Below are positions 1 through 9,696 of a DNA stretch of 64,000 bases, one piece after another. The stretch lies in contig NZ_JAFKCW010000004.1 in the NCBI RefSeq assembly GCF_017254835.1, positions 277,266 through 341,265 of the forward strand, read 5' to 3'. Source of the stretch: Algoriphagus aestuariicola (GTDB lineage: Bacteria > Bacteroidota > Bacteroidia > Cytophagales > Cyclobacteriaceae). Position numbers and translations under genes: made by a program. Under the pieces are notes generated by a model that saw nothing but the letters and a program-made list of their open reading frames with translations, was not told the DNA's origin and ran no database searches. Every line of letters starts with the position of its first letter. The stretch's first letter is position 1.

Positions 1-918
1 TGTAGCAGTAAGCGCGCCAACCTGTGCGGAGGTCAGGGTGGTTGAGTTGGTACCGACATTGGTGACGTTGGCAGTGAAGGCCAGATCGTCTGCCCTTTGC
101 CATTGGATGGTTCCTGTGGCACTGGCTACTGTTAAATTTGAGGGGGAACTTCCACTGCAAATAGCTTGATTAGCTGAAATAGCTCCAACAGCGCTGGGGT
201 TTACTGTTATTATTATTCGACCATTACCCCCATTACCTCCATTTCGGGAAGACCCTGAATTTCTTATTCCTCCTGATCCACCACTTCCTGGACTATTTCC
301 AGAATTACCATTAGAAGTACCTGAAACTCCGTTTGGACCTACTGTACTTCCATTTGTAGAAGTACCACCTGTTGATCCAGAAGCAGGATTTCCATTTCCT
401 GAAGTTCCGGCACTTGCGCCACCCCCTCCACTGGTTGTTGTACCATTCGTATTACCACCAGCTCCTCCATACCATGAGGCCAATGTACCCCCTAAATTCC
501 CTGAGGTCACTGCCAGAGCTCCTGTTCCTATTCCCGATGAAGTACCAGCTCCTCTACCTCCAACTGCAAAAATAGAACTGTTAGTTTGAAACCAACTACT
601 TTGTCCATCAGATCCTGATGCACCTGATCCGCCAGAACCCACAAAATAATTAATTGAAGATCCTGGAGTAACGGATAAATTTGTCCTGACATACCCTCCT
701 CCAGAACCGCCTCCACCTGCAGAAGGATTACTACCCGCTACTCCACCAGCACCACCTGCTCCCCATACTTCGACAGTAATTGAAGTTACGCCAGAAGGCA
801 CTGGCCATGATCCATTGCCTGGGGTTGAAATTGTTGTAGGAGAAGGACACTGCCCATACGCCTCCCTGCCGACCAAAATCAGAAAAAGTGTAATGAAAGA
901 AAGTAAAACTCTCCTCAT
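1..918 (-). CDS. Secreted glycine-rich surface protein (N-terminal part, cut by window edge)
   Basis: The frame opens with ATG at 918 and stays open to base 1, giving the first 306 residues. Residues 1-22 are a signal peptide ending AYG before Gln. Residues 38-56 (VPSGVTSITVEVWGAGG) match the start of the Gly-rich domain found in Bacteroidota surface proteins, and Gly, Ser, Thr and Asn dominate up to about 238. From about 245 an Ig/PKD-like repeat begins (AISANQAICSGSSPSNLTVA, then TIQWQ), a module usually present in many copies in large adhesins. The missing C-terminus probably holds more of these and a sorting domain, as in the next gene. The role, adhesin or matrix protein, is inferred. 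Confidence 0.8.
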   Translation of the reverse strand, partial: MRRVLLSFITLFLILVGREAYGQCPSPTTISTPGNGSWPVPSGVTSITVEVWGAGGAGGVAGSNPSAGGGGSGGGYVRTNLSVTPGSSINYFVGSGGSGASGSDGQSSWFQTNSSIFAVGGRGAGTSSGIGTGALAVTSGNLGGTLASWYGGAGGNTNGTTTSGGGGASAGTSGNGNPASGSTGGTSTNGSTVGPNGVSGTSNGNSGNSPGSGGSGGIRNSGSSRNGGNGGNGRIIITVNPSAVGAISANQAICSGSSPSNLTVASATGTIQWQRADDLAFTANVTNVGTNSTTLTSAQVGALTAT

Positions 919-1266
919 AGAATCAAATTGGGAATTGGGCGATTTTTGTACTCACAAAAACGTATTTCAAATATATCGGTATTTTTCCAAGTTAAATGTA
1001 TCTGATAATATTTTATTCTTTGCTAATCTGGAACTTATAACAGGTTATAATTGGATACGATGGCCAAAAAACGGGTAGGAGAGCTGTTTTTATCCGATTC
1101 GTCGACTCGTCGGGTGATTTTTTTATTATAGCTTCCTAATGGCTCTTCGATGGATCAATATTTCCCAAAAAACTTTATGACGCATTTAACCCAAGCGAAA
1201 AATCTCCGATGTGCCGGATGCCTCCAAGACAAAAGTAAAAAATCAGAAGAAGGCAAATTGGCAAAG
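919..1266. other. Intergenic region between two surface-protein genes
   Basis: No convincing gene is seen in these 348 bases. The only short plus-strand frame here begins inside the upstream coding region and has no family features. The part nearest 918 holds a candidate promoter for the glycine-rich gene. The rest is AT-rich, and I find no strong terminator hairpin for the gene that ends at 1267. Confidence 0.6.
968..996 (-). promoter_or_regulatory. Candidate promoter of the glycine-rich surface-protein gene
   Basis: On the minus strand TATATTTG (975-968) fits the Bacteroidota -7 consensus TAnnTTTG. A TTTA (996-993) lies 17 nt upstream of it as a weak -33 element. The leader to the ATG at 918 would be about 45 nt. 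The -33 match and spacing are imperfect. Confidence 0.4.
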
Positions 1267-4200
1267 CTATTTTCTGATCACCTTGAGCTGTTGGCTTTGT
1301 GAGCCCCACAGAATTTGAACAAGGTATATTCCCGGAGGATACAGAGCCATCCACTCCGAGAGTAGACTCGACGCCTCATTGGGTGAGGTTGCCTGTCCGC
1401 TTTTCACCTCTCCAACAGTAGTAATGAGGGAAAGGGTTATTTTTTCGTCGAGATACAATTCGGCCCCGAGCGGCTGTATTTGGATTGCGGCTCCACCGGC
1501 GCTTGGGTTTGGAAAGAGAATCCACGCTTCACGGGATCCTGCAGCAGGTGCCTGAATCGCCCGGGTGATGCTATAGGAGTAACTGCCGTCAAAATCCACC
1601 TGCTTGATGCGGTAGAATACATTGCCGCCTGAAGGTGGCAAAGCCATGTCCTCGTAGAAGTACTCCATTGGCTTCTCGGAGTATCCTTGTCCGGCTACTT
1701 CACCGATTTTTTCCCAAGTTTTGATGGAATTTACCGCACGCTCTATCTCAAAGTGGGAATTCCCCCATTCTTTGGTGGAGGCCCAAGAAAGCTTTGCGGA
1801 TCTTTTGGAGTCTATAAATTCTGCTTGGAAGGAAGCAAACTCGATCGGAAGGATTCTACAGCCACCGTAGAAAGCAGGGCTGGGAGAAATGGACATTCCC
1901 GAGCCGCTGGCGTTTGGGTACTGTCCAGAAACTGTTCCGTCTGGTAGTCTGGCATTACAAAACACCAATTGGCTGTCTTTTAGAACAGTGACTGTTCCCC
2001 CAGACTTGGTCATATTGCCGGTTACCAAGACATCGGCGTTGTCGTCTGTCCAAATTTGTGCATTGCCAACATTGGGTAGGTTGATGTTTCCATCAAAGGT
2101 CACCGTCACATTGTCATTCATGCGAATCGGGCTTTCTACGGATGTGTTTCCTCCTACATAAAAAAAGCTGTTGTCGTTGATTACCAGTTCACTGGCAACA
2201 TTGGGAAGAGTGAGATTCCCTGAGAGGTTAATCGTGGCGTCACCATTTACGTACATGGGCTTGTTGAGGGTAGTGTTGCCACCTACAGTAAGGTTGACGT
2301 TGTCAGAAACGGTCAGCGAATTGTCACCATTGTTTTCCAGGACAAGGTTACAGGAGATACTTACCTCGCCGTCATCCTCAGCGGTAATATGTTTGCTGAC
2401 CGAAACACTCCCTGTGACATCCAAGACTCCCTCACCCCTAACTTGGACTCTTGTCGGGCTAGCTCCTCCATTGTTGGACACGACAAAGGTATTTTTGCAA
2501 TCCGTGACATTGATACCCGTTTCAAAGCTGCCCTCAATCGTCAATTGTGAATTTCCGCTCTGAAGCGTGGCGACATCGAGGATTCTTACAGCGGTGTTTT
2601 CGCCAACATTGAATTGTCTGGGCGATGACCCTCCATCATTTGAAAAGTTCAGAGTATTCGCTGTAAGCGTGGGACCTGGACTGAGGTTGGCGGCATTGGT
2701 GAGGTTAACTTGGCTGTTAGCTGCCACATCAAAGGTGTTTCCCACGACGAGATTTCCATTCCCCGAAAGCGTAAGATTCGTAAGGCCGCTATTTGTTCTG
2801 AGCGTAAGGTTTTGCAGGAAGTTGGCATTGCCCTGGATATTCAGGGCTCCGGATGCGGTCACAGAGCTGCTGACGGTAAGACTGGCGTTGGAAGCATTGG
2901 TGAATGACATCCCGGAGGTATTAGTGTCAAAAGTGAATGCACTCAGATTCATAGTTCCCGAGTTGGACACAGCACCGGAACCGCTTAGGGCTAGACTTCC
3001 AGAAAGTGTTCCGGAATTTGAAAAGATTCCGTTTCCGGAGACGACGATAGGGCGACTGATCGTCCCCTGATTGCTCAAAGTTCCATTTGTGATATTGATC
3101 TGCCCCCCTGTTTGGCTACCTGCTGACGTAATCGTATAGGAAGTATTGGGATTGTTCGTGGTCACATTTCCGGATTGCACACCGGAGTTGGAATAGGTCG
3201 CGGTGTTGTTGAGCGTAACACTATTCGAAGAAGTGCCAGAATTGCTGAAGCTGGAGGTGTTGCTCAGCGTGACTTGGCCGGATTGTGTACCGGCATTCGT
3301 GTAGATGGCAGAATTACTCAGGGTGACCTGCCCGGTTTGCGTTCCGGAATTGTAGTAAGTTGCGGAGTTGGAAACTTGTACCCCGTTGCTGATCGTCCCT
3401 TGATTGGTCACGGTGCCGGCCTGAGCCGATAAGGTACCGTAGCTGTTAAACCTGCCCCCAGAAAGCACATTGAAACTGCTTTGGCTGTTGTTTAAAGTCA
3501 AATCCCCTGAGGTGGTACCGTATACGTTTACCGTGATTTTGCTGGAGGAGTTATATCCTGTGAACCACCCGGTAAAAGTGACTCCAGCGGCTACGCAGAT
3601 CGTGAGGTCTGTTCTGTTTTGCAGGTCGATGGCGAAGGTTCGGTTGCCTCTGATACAGATCGTGCTGCCACCTTGAATGGTTCCGGTCACGGTGCCGCCG
3701 TTGACCACTACATCACATCCCGCTGGGCCACAGGAATTGTTTGCGGTCAGCAATCTGCATACCTCTGTTCCGTCACTTTCGTTAGTCCATGAGATATTCC
3801 CTGAACTTCCTCCAGAATTTGGAGTGGCGATCGGGCATACTCCGGATGTAGTGCCCGTCCAGCCTGTGATATCTACTCCCCCACTACCGAGGATAAAATC
3901 GGCTTCCCCAATTTCCAGTTGCGCGTTTGGACCTTGTAGGTTGATTTGAACTCCGTCTAAGGTATAATCATTGCGCGTAGCGTTTCTGGAGTCCATGATC
4001 AACTTGCCACCGTCTTCTACACAAATCGTAATATTCCTAAGCTCCGTAATATAGACGAGGTTCAGTACCGAGCCAGCACCGATGGTAATACATGCACCCT
4101 GAATGGCAAAGGATGGGTTGTTTCCTAGGTTGCCACGGTCAAGAGTTAGGTCAGCGCCATTTTGGAGGACTATACCTCCCAAATTAAATTGATTGTTTTC

Positions 4201-4422
4201 CGTCCAATTATAGGAAGCGTTCGTACCGTTGAATCTCACAATAGTGGCTCCGCTGGAAACAGCACCCGTTGGCGACCAATTGCCTGAGGAATTGGAAACG
4301 TTCCCTCCGCTACCCGTGTAAGTCTTCGTTGCGGTGCATGCCGAGCACTGTCCTTTCGCCTCTTTCGTGGAGAAAAAGGCAAAGCATAAACATAGAAGAA
4401 GTAGATGAAATTTACTCCTCAT
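1267..4422 (-). CDS. T9SS-sorted repeat-rich surface protein
   Basis: This 1051-residue secreted protein has a signal peptide (residues 1-25, ending AKGQ). The body is rich in Asn, Ser, Gly and Thr and looks like a beta-solenoid. Residues about 348-420 contain at least four tandem 18-residue repeats of the form VTLSNSAIYTNAGTQSGQ. Near residue 860 comes the LPIEFASFQ...FEIERA...YRIKQVDFDG module that often precedes type IX sorting domains. The last about 80 residues (WILFPNPSAGG to the end GIYLVQILWGSQSQQLKVIRK region) fit a type A T9SS C-terminal domain. It is therefore probably exported by the type IX system and anchored at the surface. Its binding role is unknown. A good promoter lies at 4492-4521. 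Confidence 0.85.
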   Translation of the reverse strand: MRSKFHLLLLCLCFAFFSTKEAKGQCSACTATKTYTGSGGNVSNSSGNWSPTGAVSSGATIVRFNGTNASYNWTENNQFNLGGIVLQNGADLTLDRGNLGNNPSFAIQGACITIGAGSVLNLVYITELRNITICVEDGGKLIMDSRNATRNDYTLDGVQINLQGPNAQLEIGEADFILGSGGVDITGWTGTTSGVCPIATPNSGGSSGNISWTNESDGTEVCRLLTANNSCGPAGCDVVVNGGTVTGTIQGGSTICIRGNRTFAIDLQNRTDLTICVAAGVTFTGWFTGYNSSSKITVNVYGTTSGDLTLNNSQSSFNVLSGGRFNSYGTLSAQAGTVTNQGTISNGVQVSNSATYYNSGTQTGQVTLSNSAIYTNAGTQSGQVTLSNTSSFSNSGTSSNSVTLNNTATYSNSGVQSGNVTTNNPNTSYTITSAGSQTGGQINITNGTLSNQGTISRPIVVSGNGIFSNSGTLSGSLALSGSGAVSNSGTMNLSAFTFDTNTSGMSFTNASNASLTVSSSVTASGALNIQGNANFLQNLTLRTNSGLTNLTLSGNGNLVVGNTFDVAANSQVNLTNAANLSPGPTLTANTLNFSNDGGSSPRQFNVGENTAVRILDVATLQSGNSQLTIEGSFETGINVTDCKNTFVVSNNGGASPTRVQVRGEGVLDVTGSVSVSKHITAEDDGEVSISCNLVLENNGDNSLTVSDNVNLTVGGNTTLNKPMYVNGDATINLSGNLTLPNVASELVINDNSFFYVGGNTSVESPIRMNDNVTVTFDGNINLPNVGNAQIWTDDNADVLVTGNMTKSGGTVTVLKDSQLVFCNARLPDGTVSGQYPNASGSGMSISPSPAFYGGCRILPIEFASFQAEFIDSKRSAKLSWASTKEWGNSHFEIERAVNSIKTWEKIGEVAGQGYSEKPMEYFYEDMALPPSGGNVFYRIKQVDFDGSYSYSITRAIQAPAAGSREAWILFPNPSAGGAAIQIQPLGAELYLDEKITLSLITTVGEVKSGQATSPNEASSLLSEWMALYPPGIYLVQILWGSQSQQLKVIRK

Positions 4423-4491
4423 TAAGCAGTGTTAAGAATTATCGGGCAAGGGCGGGCCCAAAGGTCTAGGTGTTAAGCAATTAAGCGCTGG

Positions 4492-4521
4492 CAAAGATAA
4501 TTGGACATTTTATAAAGCAAA
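4492..4521 (-). promoter_or_regulatory. Promoter of the T9SS surface-protein gene
   Basis: On the minus strand TTTG (4521-4518) and TATCTTTG (4499-4492) are separated by 18 nt, an almost ideal Bacteroidota sigma-ABfr promoter. Transcription should start near 4485, giving a leader of about 60 nt before the ATG at 4422. Confidence 0.7.
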
Positions 4522-4617
4522 ATAAGATTGCAAAATAATGTAGGTGGAAAGCAGTAAAATACATTTTGTTTTTAGTTGCATCTTTGCACCTTTAGTCATC
4601 TTGGACTTCCTGATAAC

Positions 4618-4657
4618 AAAAAAAGCTCTCCCGTGTTTGAACGGGAGAGCTTTTTTT
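4618..4657 (-). terminator. Intrinsic terminator after rho
   Basis: A perfect 11-bp stem (4624-4634 with 4641-4651, loop GTTTGA) is flanked by A-runs on one side and T-runs on the other. It starts about 20 nt beyond the rho stop codon. It could work in both directions, but only rho runs into it directly. Confidence 0.85.
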
Positions 4658-4675
4658 GTTTACGGACGAATTTAT

Positions 4676-6523
4676 TTACCCATTCATACTGATTAGAAAC
4701 TCCGCGTTGTCGCGGGTGCCTTTCATTCGGTTGAGCAGGAATTCCATGGATTCTTGAGAGTTCATATCGCTCATCAATTTTCTAAGGATCCATACGCGCT
4801 GCATCTCTTCTTTGTCCATGAGTAGATCTTCTCGTCTTGTGCCAGAACCCAACACATCGATAGAAGGATAGATTCTGCGATTGGCAAGCTTTCTGTCCAG
4901 TGCAAGTTCCATGTTGCCGGTTCCCTTGAATTCTTCGAAGATCACTTCGTCCATCTTGGAGCCTGTTTCCACCAGAGCCGTGGCGATGATGGTCAGGGAG
5001 CCGCCGTTTTCTACATTTCTGGCCGCGCCAAAGAATCGCTTCGGCTTGTGCAGCGCGTTGGCATCCACACCGCCGGATAGGATCTTTCCTGAACTGGGGA
5101 CTACGGTATTGTGTGCCCTTGCAAGTCGGGTAATGGAATCCAAAAGGATGACCACATCATGACCCACTTCGACCATGCGCTTGGCTTTTTCCAAAACGAT
5201 GTTGGCCACTTTGACGTGGCGCTCTGCTTGCTCGTCGAAAGTCGAGGAAATCACCTCTGCCTTTACCGAACGGGCCATGTCTGTCACTTCTTCTGGACGC
5301 TCGTCGATCAGAAGGATCATCAAATGGACTTCTGGGTGGTTTCTGGTAATGGCGTTGGCAATCTGTTGAAGCAATACCGTCTTACCAGTCTTTGGCTGTG
5401 CCACGATCATCCCGCGTTGTCCTTTTCCGATAGGAGCAAAAAGGTCGAGGATTCGGGTCGAATACCCGTCAGGCTTGGTAGAGAGATTTAATCTTTCCTC
5501 TGGGAAAAGAGGTGTGAGGTACTCAAAAGGTACCCTGTCACGGATTTCGTCGGTGGTCTTTCCGTTGACGGTGCCGATTTTGAGCAGGGCAAAATACTTT
5601 TCCCCTTCTTTTGGCGGACGGATGGAGCCTTTGATATGGTCGCCGGTCTTTAGTCCGAATAGTTTGATTTGACTTGGTGATACGTAGATATCATCGGGGG
5701 AAGCCAGGTAGTTGTAATCCAACGAGCGAAGGAAGCCGTAGCCTTCCTGCATAATCTCCAGCACGCCTTCGTTTTCGATCACCCCGTCAAATTCCCTCGG
5801 ACTGACAAAAGGCTTTTTACGGTTGGGATTGTGGAATGTCTCCGCCGCAGGAGCCATGAGCTCATCCGGGGATCTGAAGTTTTTACGTTTTGGAAGCTCC
5901 GTCTCTGAATCCTGTTTTGGGGCCGAAGCCTCTGAAGGAGCTGGTGGAGTAGTACTTGCGGGAGTCTCGGATGAGATGCTTGCCGTCACGTCCACTTCTT
6001 CGAATGCCCTGCGTCGAGGTCTAAAAGTTTTGGGCTCCTCTCCGGTTCCTGCTTCCTGCTTTTCGGGCTGGGTTTCTTTTTTCTCTTGGGCGGGTCTAGC
6101 TTCCTTCTTTTCCAGATTTGGTCTTTCTTCCCGCTTCTGCTTCCACTCGGGTTTTGCTGGCTTGGCTTCAGGAGCCGGCGCCGGTGCCGATGGAGCCACC
6201 TCTGTTTTTTCGGCTTCTGGTGCGGCCGGAATTTCGGTTACGTTTTGTCTTTTGAATTTAGGCTTGAATTCAGCCTGCTCTTCTGTTGATGCTGCCTTTG
6301 GCGCGGGAGGGGGGGCGGGTTTTTCTGCTTCAGTCGGTTGGGTTTCCGCTGCAGCCGGCTTTTTCTTAGGGAGTGCCTGCTCAGGGGTGATGGCCTGCTG
6401 GTCGAGGATGGCATAGACCAATTCGTCTTTTTTGAGTCCTTTGAAGTTTTTCACTCCTAGCTCCTCAGCAATCTCCTTCAGCTCAGATAAAAGCCTGATT
6501 CTGAGTTCTTCTATGTTATACAT
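4676..6523 (-). CDS. rho: Transcription termination factor Rho, with long disordered insertion
   Basis: Rho is the hexameric RNA-dependent ATPase that ends transcription. Residues 1-42 form the Rho N-terminal helical domain. Residues about 50-245 are a Pro/Ala/Glu/Lys-rich linker that E. coli Rho (419 aa) lacks. Residues about 248-320 are the cold-shock-like RNA-binding domain (EGYGFLR). The ATPase follows, with Walker A at 375-382 (AQPKTGKT) and Walker [14 protein letters not shown]. All catalytic motifs are intact. The total of 615 residues is normal for Bacteroidota, whose Rho proteins carry such insertions. The gene is followed by a strong terminator. I see no clear promoter in the 200 bp upstream. 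Confidence 0.97.
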   Translation of the reverse strand: MYNIEELRIRLLSELKEIAEELGVKNFKGLKKDELVYAILDQQAITPEQALPKKKPAAAETQPTEAEKPAPPPAPKAASTEEQAEFKPKFKRQNVTEIPAAPEAEKTEVAPSAPAPAPEAKPAKPEWKQKREERPNLEKKEARPAQEKKETQPEKQEAGTGEEPKTFRPRRRAFEEVDVTASISSETPASTTPPAPSEASAPKQDSETELPKRKNFRSPDELMAPAAETFHNPNRKKPFVSPREFDGVIENEGVLEIMQEGYGFLRSLDYNYLASPDDIYVSPSQIKLFGLKTGDHIKGSIRPPKEGEKYFALLKIGTVNGKTTDEIRDRVPFEYLTPLFPEERLNLSTKPDGYSTRILDLFAPIGKGQRGMIVAQPKTGKTVLLQQIANAITRNHPEVHLMILLIDERPEEVTDMARSVKAEVISSTFDEQAERHVKVANIVLEKAKRMVEVGHDVVILLDSITRLARAHNTVVPSSGKILSGGVDANALHKPKRFFGAARNVENGGSLTIIATALVETGSKMDEVIFEEFKGTGNMELALDRKLANRRIYPSIDVLGSGTRREDLLMDKEEMQRVWILRKLMSDMNSQESMEFLLNRMKGTRDNAEFLISMNG

Positions 6524-6723
6524 AAAGAGGGTATGAAATAAATATGATGATGTGAAATCCGGTTTTTGGGATCGTGGATGATTTTCTGAGCAAAAAAGGT
6601 CTGCAGGAAAAGCTCAAGTCAAAGTGGGCTGACTTGTTCATACACGGTGATGACACAATATTAACCGATGCATTTGGATTTAACAAATTTTTTGTTTTGA
6701 CAGCTTTTTGAACGCCTGCTTGT

Positions 6724-7413
6724 TTATTCCATCAGTTGGCGGATTACCGCCAGAGATTTGAATAGGCTGGGATTGTCCAAATGCTCGGAATAGAAGTCCA
6801 GCAAATGATCCAGCAGCTTTCGGCGGAGGTGGGCGGGGAGTTTTATTTCACCATTGAAATTGTTCTCCAAGAGTTGGTTAAGAGCGCCGAGAACTATCGG
6901 CAGTTCTTCCGCCGCGAAAGGATGGTTTTTGGATTCTAGGATAAAGCCTTCGGCGTCTTCCGGGGAAAATCCCAGAAACCTGGCGTTTTCGATCAAAAAG
7001 GCCAAGGGGAAGATCGACAGCTTTGCATCCTGCTCGTCCAGAAGTGTGACGCTTTCGGCCAAAAAGTCAAAAAGACTTTCATTTTGGTAGTTTTCATAGA
7101 TGCTGCGGCTGATCACTTCGGTCATGAAAAGCGCGATGCTCGTCCTTAGAAAGTCAAAGGGTATCCGCTGGTTCGGTCGCTGTAGCCGCGCATCCGATAT
7201 GCGGTTTAGTCCAGCACTTTCCTTGTCATAGACCACGAGATCCAGGAGGGTGAGAGGTTGATACAGTGCGATCTTGGATCCCTTACCCATGCTTCTGATT
7301 CCATTGATCAGGTAAGATTTCAGGCCAAGTTCTCTGGTGAAGATCTTCACGATGATGCTCGTATCTTTGTACTTGATCGAACTGAGGACTATTCCTGAGG
7401 TTTTGCGGATCAC
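6724..7413 (-). CDS. recO: DNA repair protein RecO
   Basis: RecO loads RecA onto SSB-coated DNA with RecR in the RecFOR recombination pathway. The N-terminus (MIRKTSGIVLSSIKYKDTS, then GLKSYLINGIRS) is the OB-fold start typical of the family, followed by the helical C-terminal domain. At 229 residues it is of usual length. The zinc-binding cysteines of many RecO proteins are absent, as is common in this phylum. Translation starts at GTG (7413); there is no in-frame ATG nearby upstream. The gene lies about 200 bp upstream of rho on the same strand. Confidence 0.93.
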   Translation of the reverse strand: MIRKTSGIVLSSIKYKDTSIIVKIFTRELGLKSYLINGIRSMGKGSKIALYQPLTLLDLVVYDKESAGLNRISDARLQRPNQRIPFDFLRTSIALFMTEVISRSIYENYQNESLFDFLAESVTLLDEQDAKLSIFPLAFLIENARFLGFSPEDAEGFILESKNHPFAAEELPIVLGALNQLLENNFNGEIKLPAHLRRKLLDHLLDFYSEHLDNPSLFKSLAVIRQLME

Positions 7414-7581
7414 GGAATCAAGGATATGGGGTTCAAGGTTTGAGATTCGAAATTGAGTCCCAAACGTTTAAGGTTTTTTGATATACAAACTAAGAGATGA
7501 AGAATCCTAGGCCGGAGATTGGCGATTTTAAAATCTTTCAATTTTCAAGCTTAGATCATCGGGCTCCAACTTCCAACCTCC

Positions 7582-8166
7582 CTACTTCTTGTCCTCCAAA
7601 AAGCACTTCCTGCATCTCGCCTCGTAACTCTCTTTTTCACCCAAAACGACCTTTTCCCTAGCGCCCGAAAGCCGTAGCGAAAATGCCGCAAGATCCCCGC
7701 ATTTCATACAGATCGCGTGCACCTTGGTCACGTACTCCGCGATTGCCATCAGCCGGGGCATAGGTTCGAAGGGCTTTCCCTCAAAATCCATGTCCAAGCC
7801 AGCCAGAATCACGCGCTTGCCCTGGTTGGCCAATAACTGCACCACCCGGACAATCTCCTCGTCGAAAAATTGCGTCTCATCGACCCCGACTACGTCACAG
7901 TCTCCGGCTAGCAGGATAATGTCCCCCGCAAATTGGACAGGGGTGGAGCGGATGGCGTTTTCGTTGTGGGAGACGACGTTTGACTCGTGATATCGTTTGT
8001 CTATAGAGGGTTTGAAGATTTCGACCTTCAGTTTGGCCAGTTTCGCCCGGGTGAGCCTCCGGATCAATTCTTCAGTTTTCCCGGAAAACATCGATCCGCA
8101 GATGACCTCGATCTGACCTTTGCGTTCGGATTGCCTGCGGCTGCTCAGGGAAGGTTCTACAAACAT
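7582..8166 (-). CDS. tdk: Thymidine kinase, type II
   Basis: The enzyme phosphorylates thymidine with ATP to dTMP in pyrimidine salvage. Walker A is GSMFSGKT at residues 24-31, followed by the DETQFFDE Mg-binding/catalytic segment. Two Cys pairs (CMKCGD near 155 and CRKCFLE near the C-terminus) form the zinc-binding lasso. The length of 194 residues is normal. The ATG at 8166 lies 2 nt after the stop of the upstream ferredoxin gene, so the two are probably translated from one mRNA. Confidence 0.95.
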   Translation of the reverse strand: MFVEPSLSSRRQSERKGQIEVICGSMFSGKTEELIRRLTRAKLAKLKVEIFKPSIDKRYHESNVVSHNENAIRSTPVQFAGDIILLAGDCDVVGVDETQFFDEEIVRVVQLLANQGKRVILAGLDMDFEGKPFEPMPRLMAIAEYVTKVHAICMKCGDLAAFSLRLSGAREKVVLGEKESYEARCRKCFLEDKK

Positions 8167-8168
8167 GG

Positions 8169-8495
8169 CTACTCGGTATAGGCGATATGGGGGAATTTGT
8201 TGATTTCGGCAACCCGTACGACCAGCTCCCCGCGCAAAAGACTGCTTTGGCAGGAGAGTCTTTCGTTGGGCTTCAGCCGGTCTTGGCTTCTGTACATGAG
8301 CTCCGGAGCAGTCTCGGGGCTCAAGTTTTGCATTCCTTCCACTACGATCATTTTACAGGTAGTACATCGCCCTTTTTTCCCACAAGCATGCATCCAGTCG
8401 GTGCCATTTTCATGAATTAATTCGATAACTTTACGATCGGCATGTTCCGAATCAATGGTAAGATTTCCCAGGTTTTGAATGACTATTCGGGGCAT
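8169..8495 (-). CDS. 2Fe-2S ferredoxin
   Basis: This small electron carrier of about 108 residues has the cluster signature HACGKKGRCTTC (C-x5-C-x2-C) and a fourth Cys in RLSCQSS, the adrenodoxin-like spacing. The fold begins at MPRIVIQNLG, so I place the start at the ATG at 8495. A longer frame to a TTG at 8540 would overlap the start of the divergent gene. Partner reductase and target are unknown. The close coupling to thymidine kinase (2 nt gap) has no obvious metabolic logic and may only reflect shared transcription. Confidence 0.9.
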   Translation of the reverse strand: MPRIVIQNLGNLTIDSEHADRKVIELIHENGTDWMHACGKKGRCTTCKMIVVEGMQNLSPETAPELMYRSQDRLKPNERLSCQSSLLRGELVVRVAEINKFPHIAYTE

Positions 8496-8528
8496 TTGTT
8501 CGTTTGCTTTTGAAAACAAGACCCACAC

Positions 8529-9638
8529 ATGACAGTTCAAATTAACAGCAATTATTTAGAAAACTATTCCAGTGAATATGCCCGCCTGGTTTGCGATCGT
8601 TTTTTCTCTAGCCGGCAATTTATCACAGGTCAGGATATCATCCAGCTTACCAGCAGTACCCAGGTCAATTTTTTTATCATCAAGAGACTGTTTGAACTAT
8701 GGCAAGAGGAGCTGGGGAAGCTGAAAAGCAATCCGTATTTCGATTATAGGGATATAGCGGTGCATGAGGCCTTGACCCAGTTTATGAATGTGCTGTCCCG
8801 GCGGATCAAAGTCGAAAGATCCAACCTGGAGCCCTTGGTGAAAGTAGCGGTAAAGCATGCTGTCGAAGTCGCGACCGACCCGGTGGCTTTTTATCAGAGT
8901 GAGATCAACAAGGCTCCGCAAGGGAAGATCAACGAGTATCTGAAGGAAAACAAGAAGTACTATAAGTGGCATGACAAAGCGGTCGTCTTTCTGATAGACA
9001 AGACTGGTTTTGGGCATGACAAAGACTCGTATCTGCGTGCCGTGGCCGCCAACTATCAGGTGGTAAAAGATTCCTTTGAATCCGTAAACCTGCTTTTGGC
9101 CACCCTGGGGGATGTCAAAGCCTTTGACCTGGATCAATACCTGAATGAGGAAACTGATCGTCCGACCGTACCTATTCAGGAAAACAACACGGCAGCCACG
9201 GACTCGAGTTTTTTTGAGGAGGTGGAAGCCAGTCAGCCCCCTCAATCCACTCCGCCGCCTACAATGGATGGACCTGCCCCCAAGGCCTCGGTAGAGTCGG
9301 TGGCTCCACCAAAAGCGTCCTTTGGCAACGGAGTGAAGCTGGATGCGTCCAAGCTAAAGTCCCATTTCGCGTCTGAATCCTACAGAGGCATGGTTGGGAT
9401 TCTCGGGGAGCTGTCGGAAAGCCTTGCCTTGAACCAAAGATTTATGTTTACCAAAGAGCTTTTTGACGGCAACGCCGATTTGCTTCGCCATGCGCTCAAG
9501 TCGATTGACGAAGCTGGGTCCTTTGATTCCGCAGTGGAGTTGATCAACACCAGATACGTGTCTGAGTTATCCTGGGAGCCCAATTCGGATGTAGTACGGG
9601 AGTTTATGCAGCTAGTCTACAGAAAATACTCGGACTGA
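8529..9638 (+). CDS. Conserved hypothetical protein, two folded parts joined by a Pro-rich linker
   Basis: I do not recognise a named family. Residues about 1-200 are predicted helical and charged (RLVCDRFFSSRQFITGQDI...FFIIKRLFELWQEEL). Residues about 205-265 are Pro/Ser/Ala-rich and probably disordered. The last about 90 residues (LNQRFMFTKELFDGNADLL...SFDSAVELIN) resemble a C-terminal module I associate with Bacteroidota proteins of unknown role. There is no signal peptide or membrane segment, so it is probably cytoplasmic. Its ATG is only 33 bp from the divergent ferredoxin start, leaving little room for two separate promoters. Confidence 0.8.
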   Translation: MTVQINSNYLENYSSEYARLVCDRFFSSRQFITGQDIIQLTSSTQVNFFIIKRLFELWQEELGKLKSNPYFDYRDIAVHEALTQFMNVLSRRIKVERSNLEPLVKVAVKHAVEVATDPVAFYQSEINKAPQGKINEYLKENKKYYKWHDKAVVFLIDKTGFGHDKDSYLRAVAANYQVVKDSFESVNLLLATLGDVKAFDLDQYLNEETDRPTVPIQENNTAATDSSFFEEVEASQPPQSTPPPTMDGPAPKASVESVAPPKASFGNGVKLDASKLKSHFASESYRGMVGILGELSESLALNQRFMFTKELFDGNADLLRHALKSIDEAGSFDSAVELINTRYVSELSWEPNSDVVREFMQLVYRKYSD

Positions 9639-9696
9639 GAGTAGGTACGGAATTTCTTCGAGGCACTGGAGCTCTAAAAAACAGCCCCTCACAAAG

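Noticed and set aside
5823-6416. Gly/Ala/Ser-rich plus-strand frame opposite the Rho linker
   Set aside because: It is the complement of the Pro/Ala/Glu-rich Rho insertion, and the low complexity explains the long open frame.
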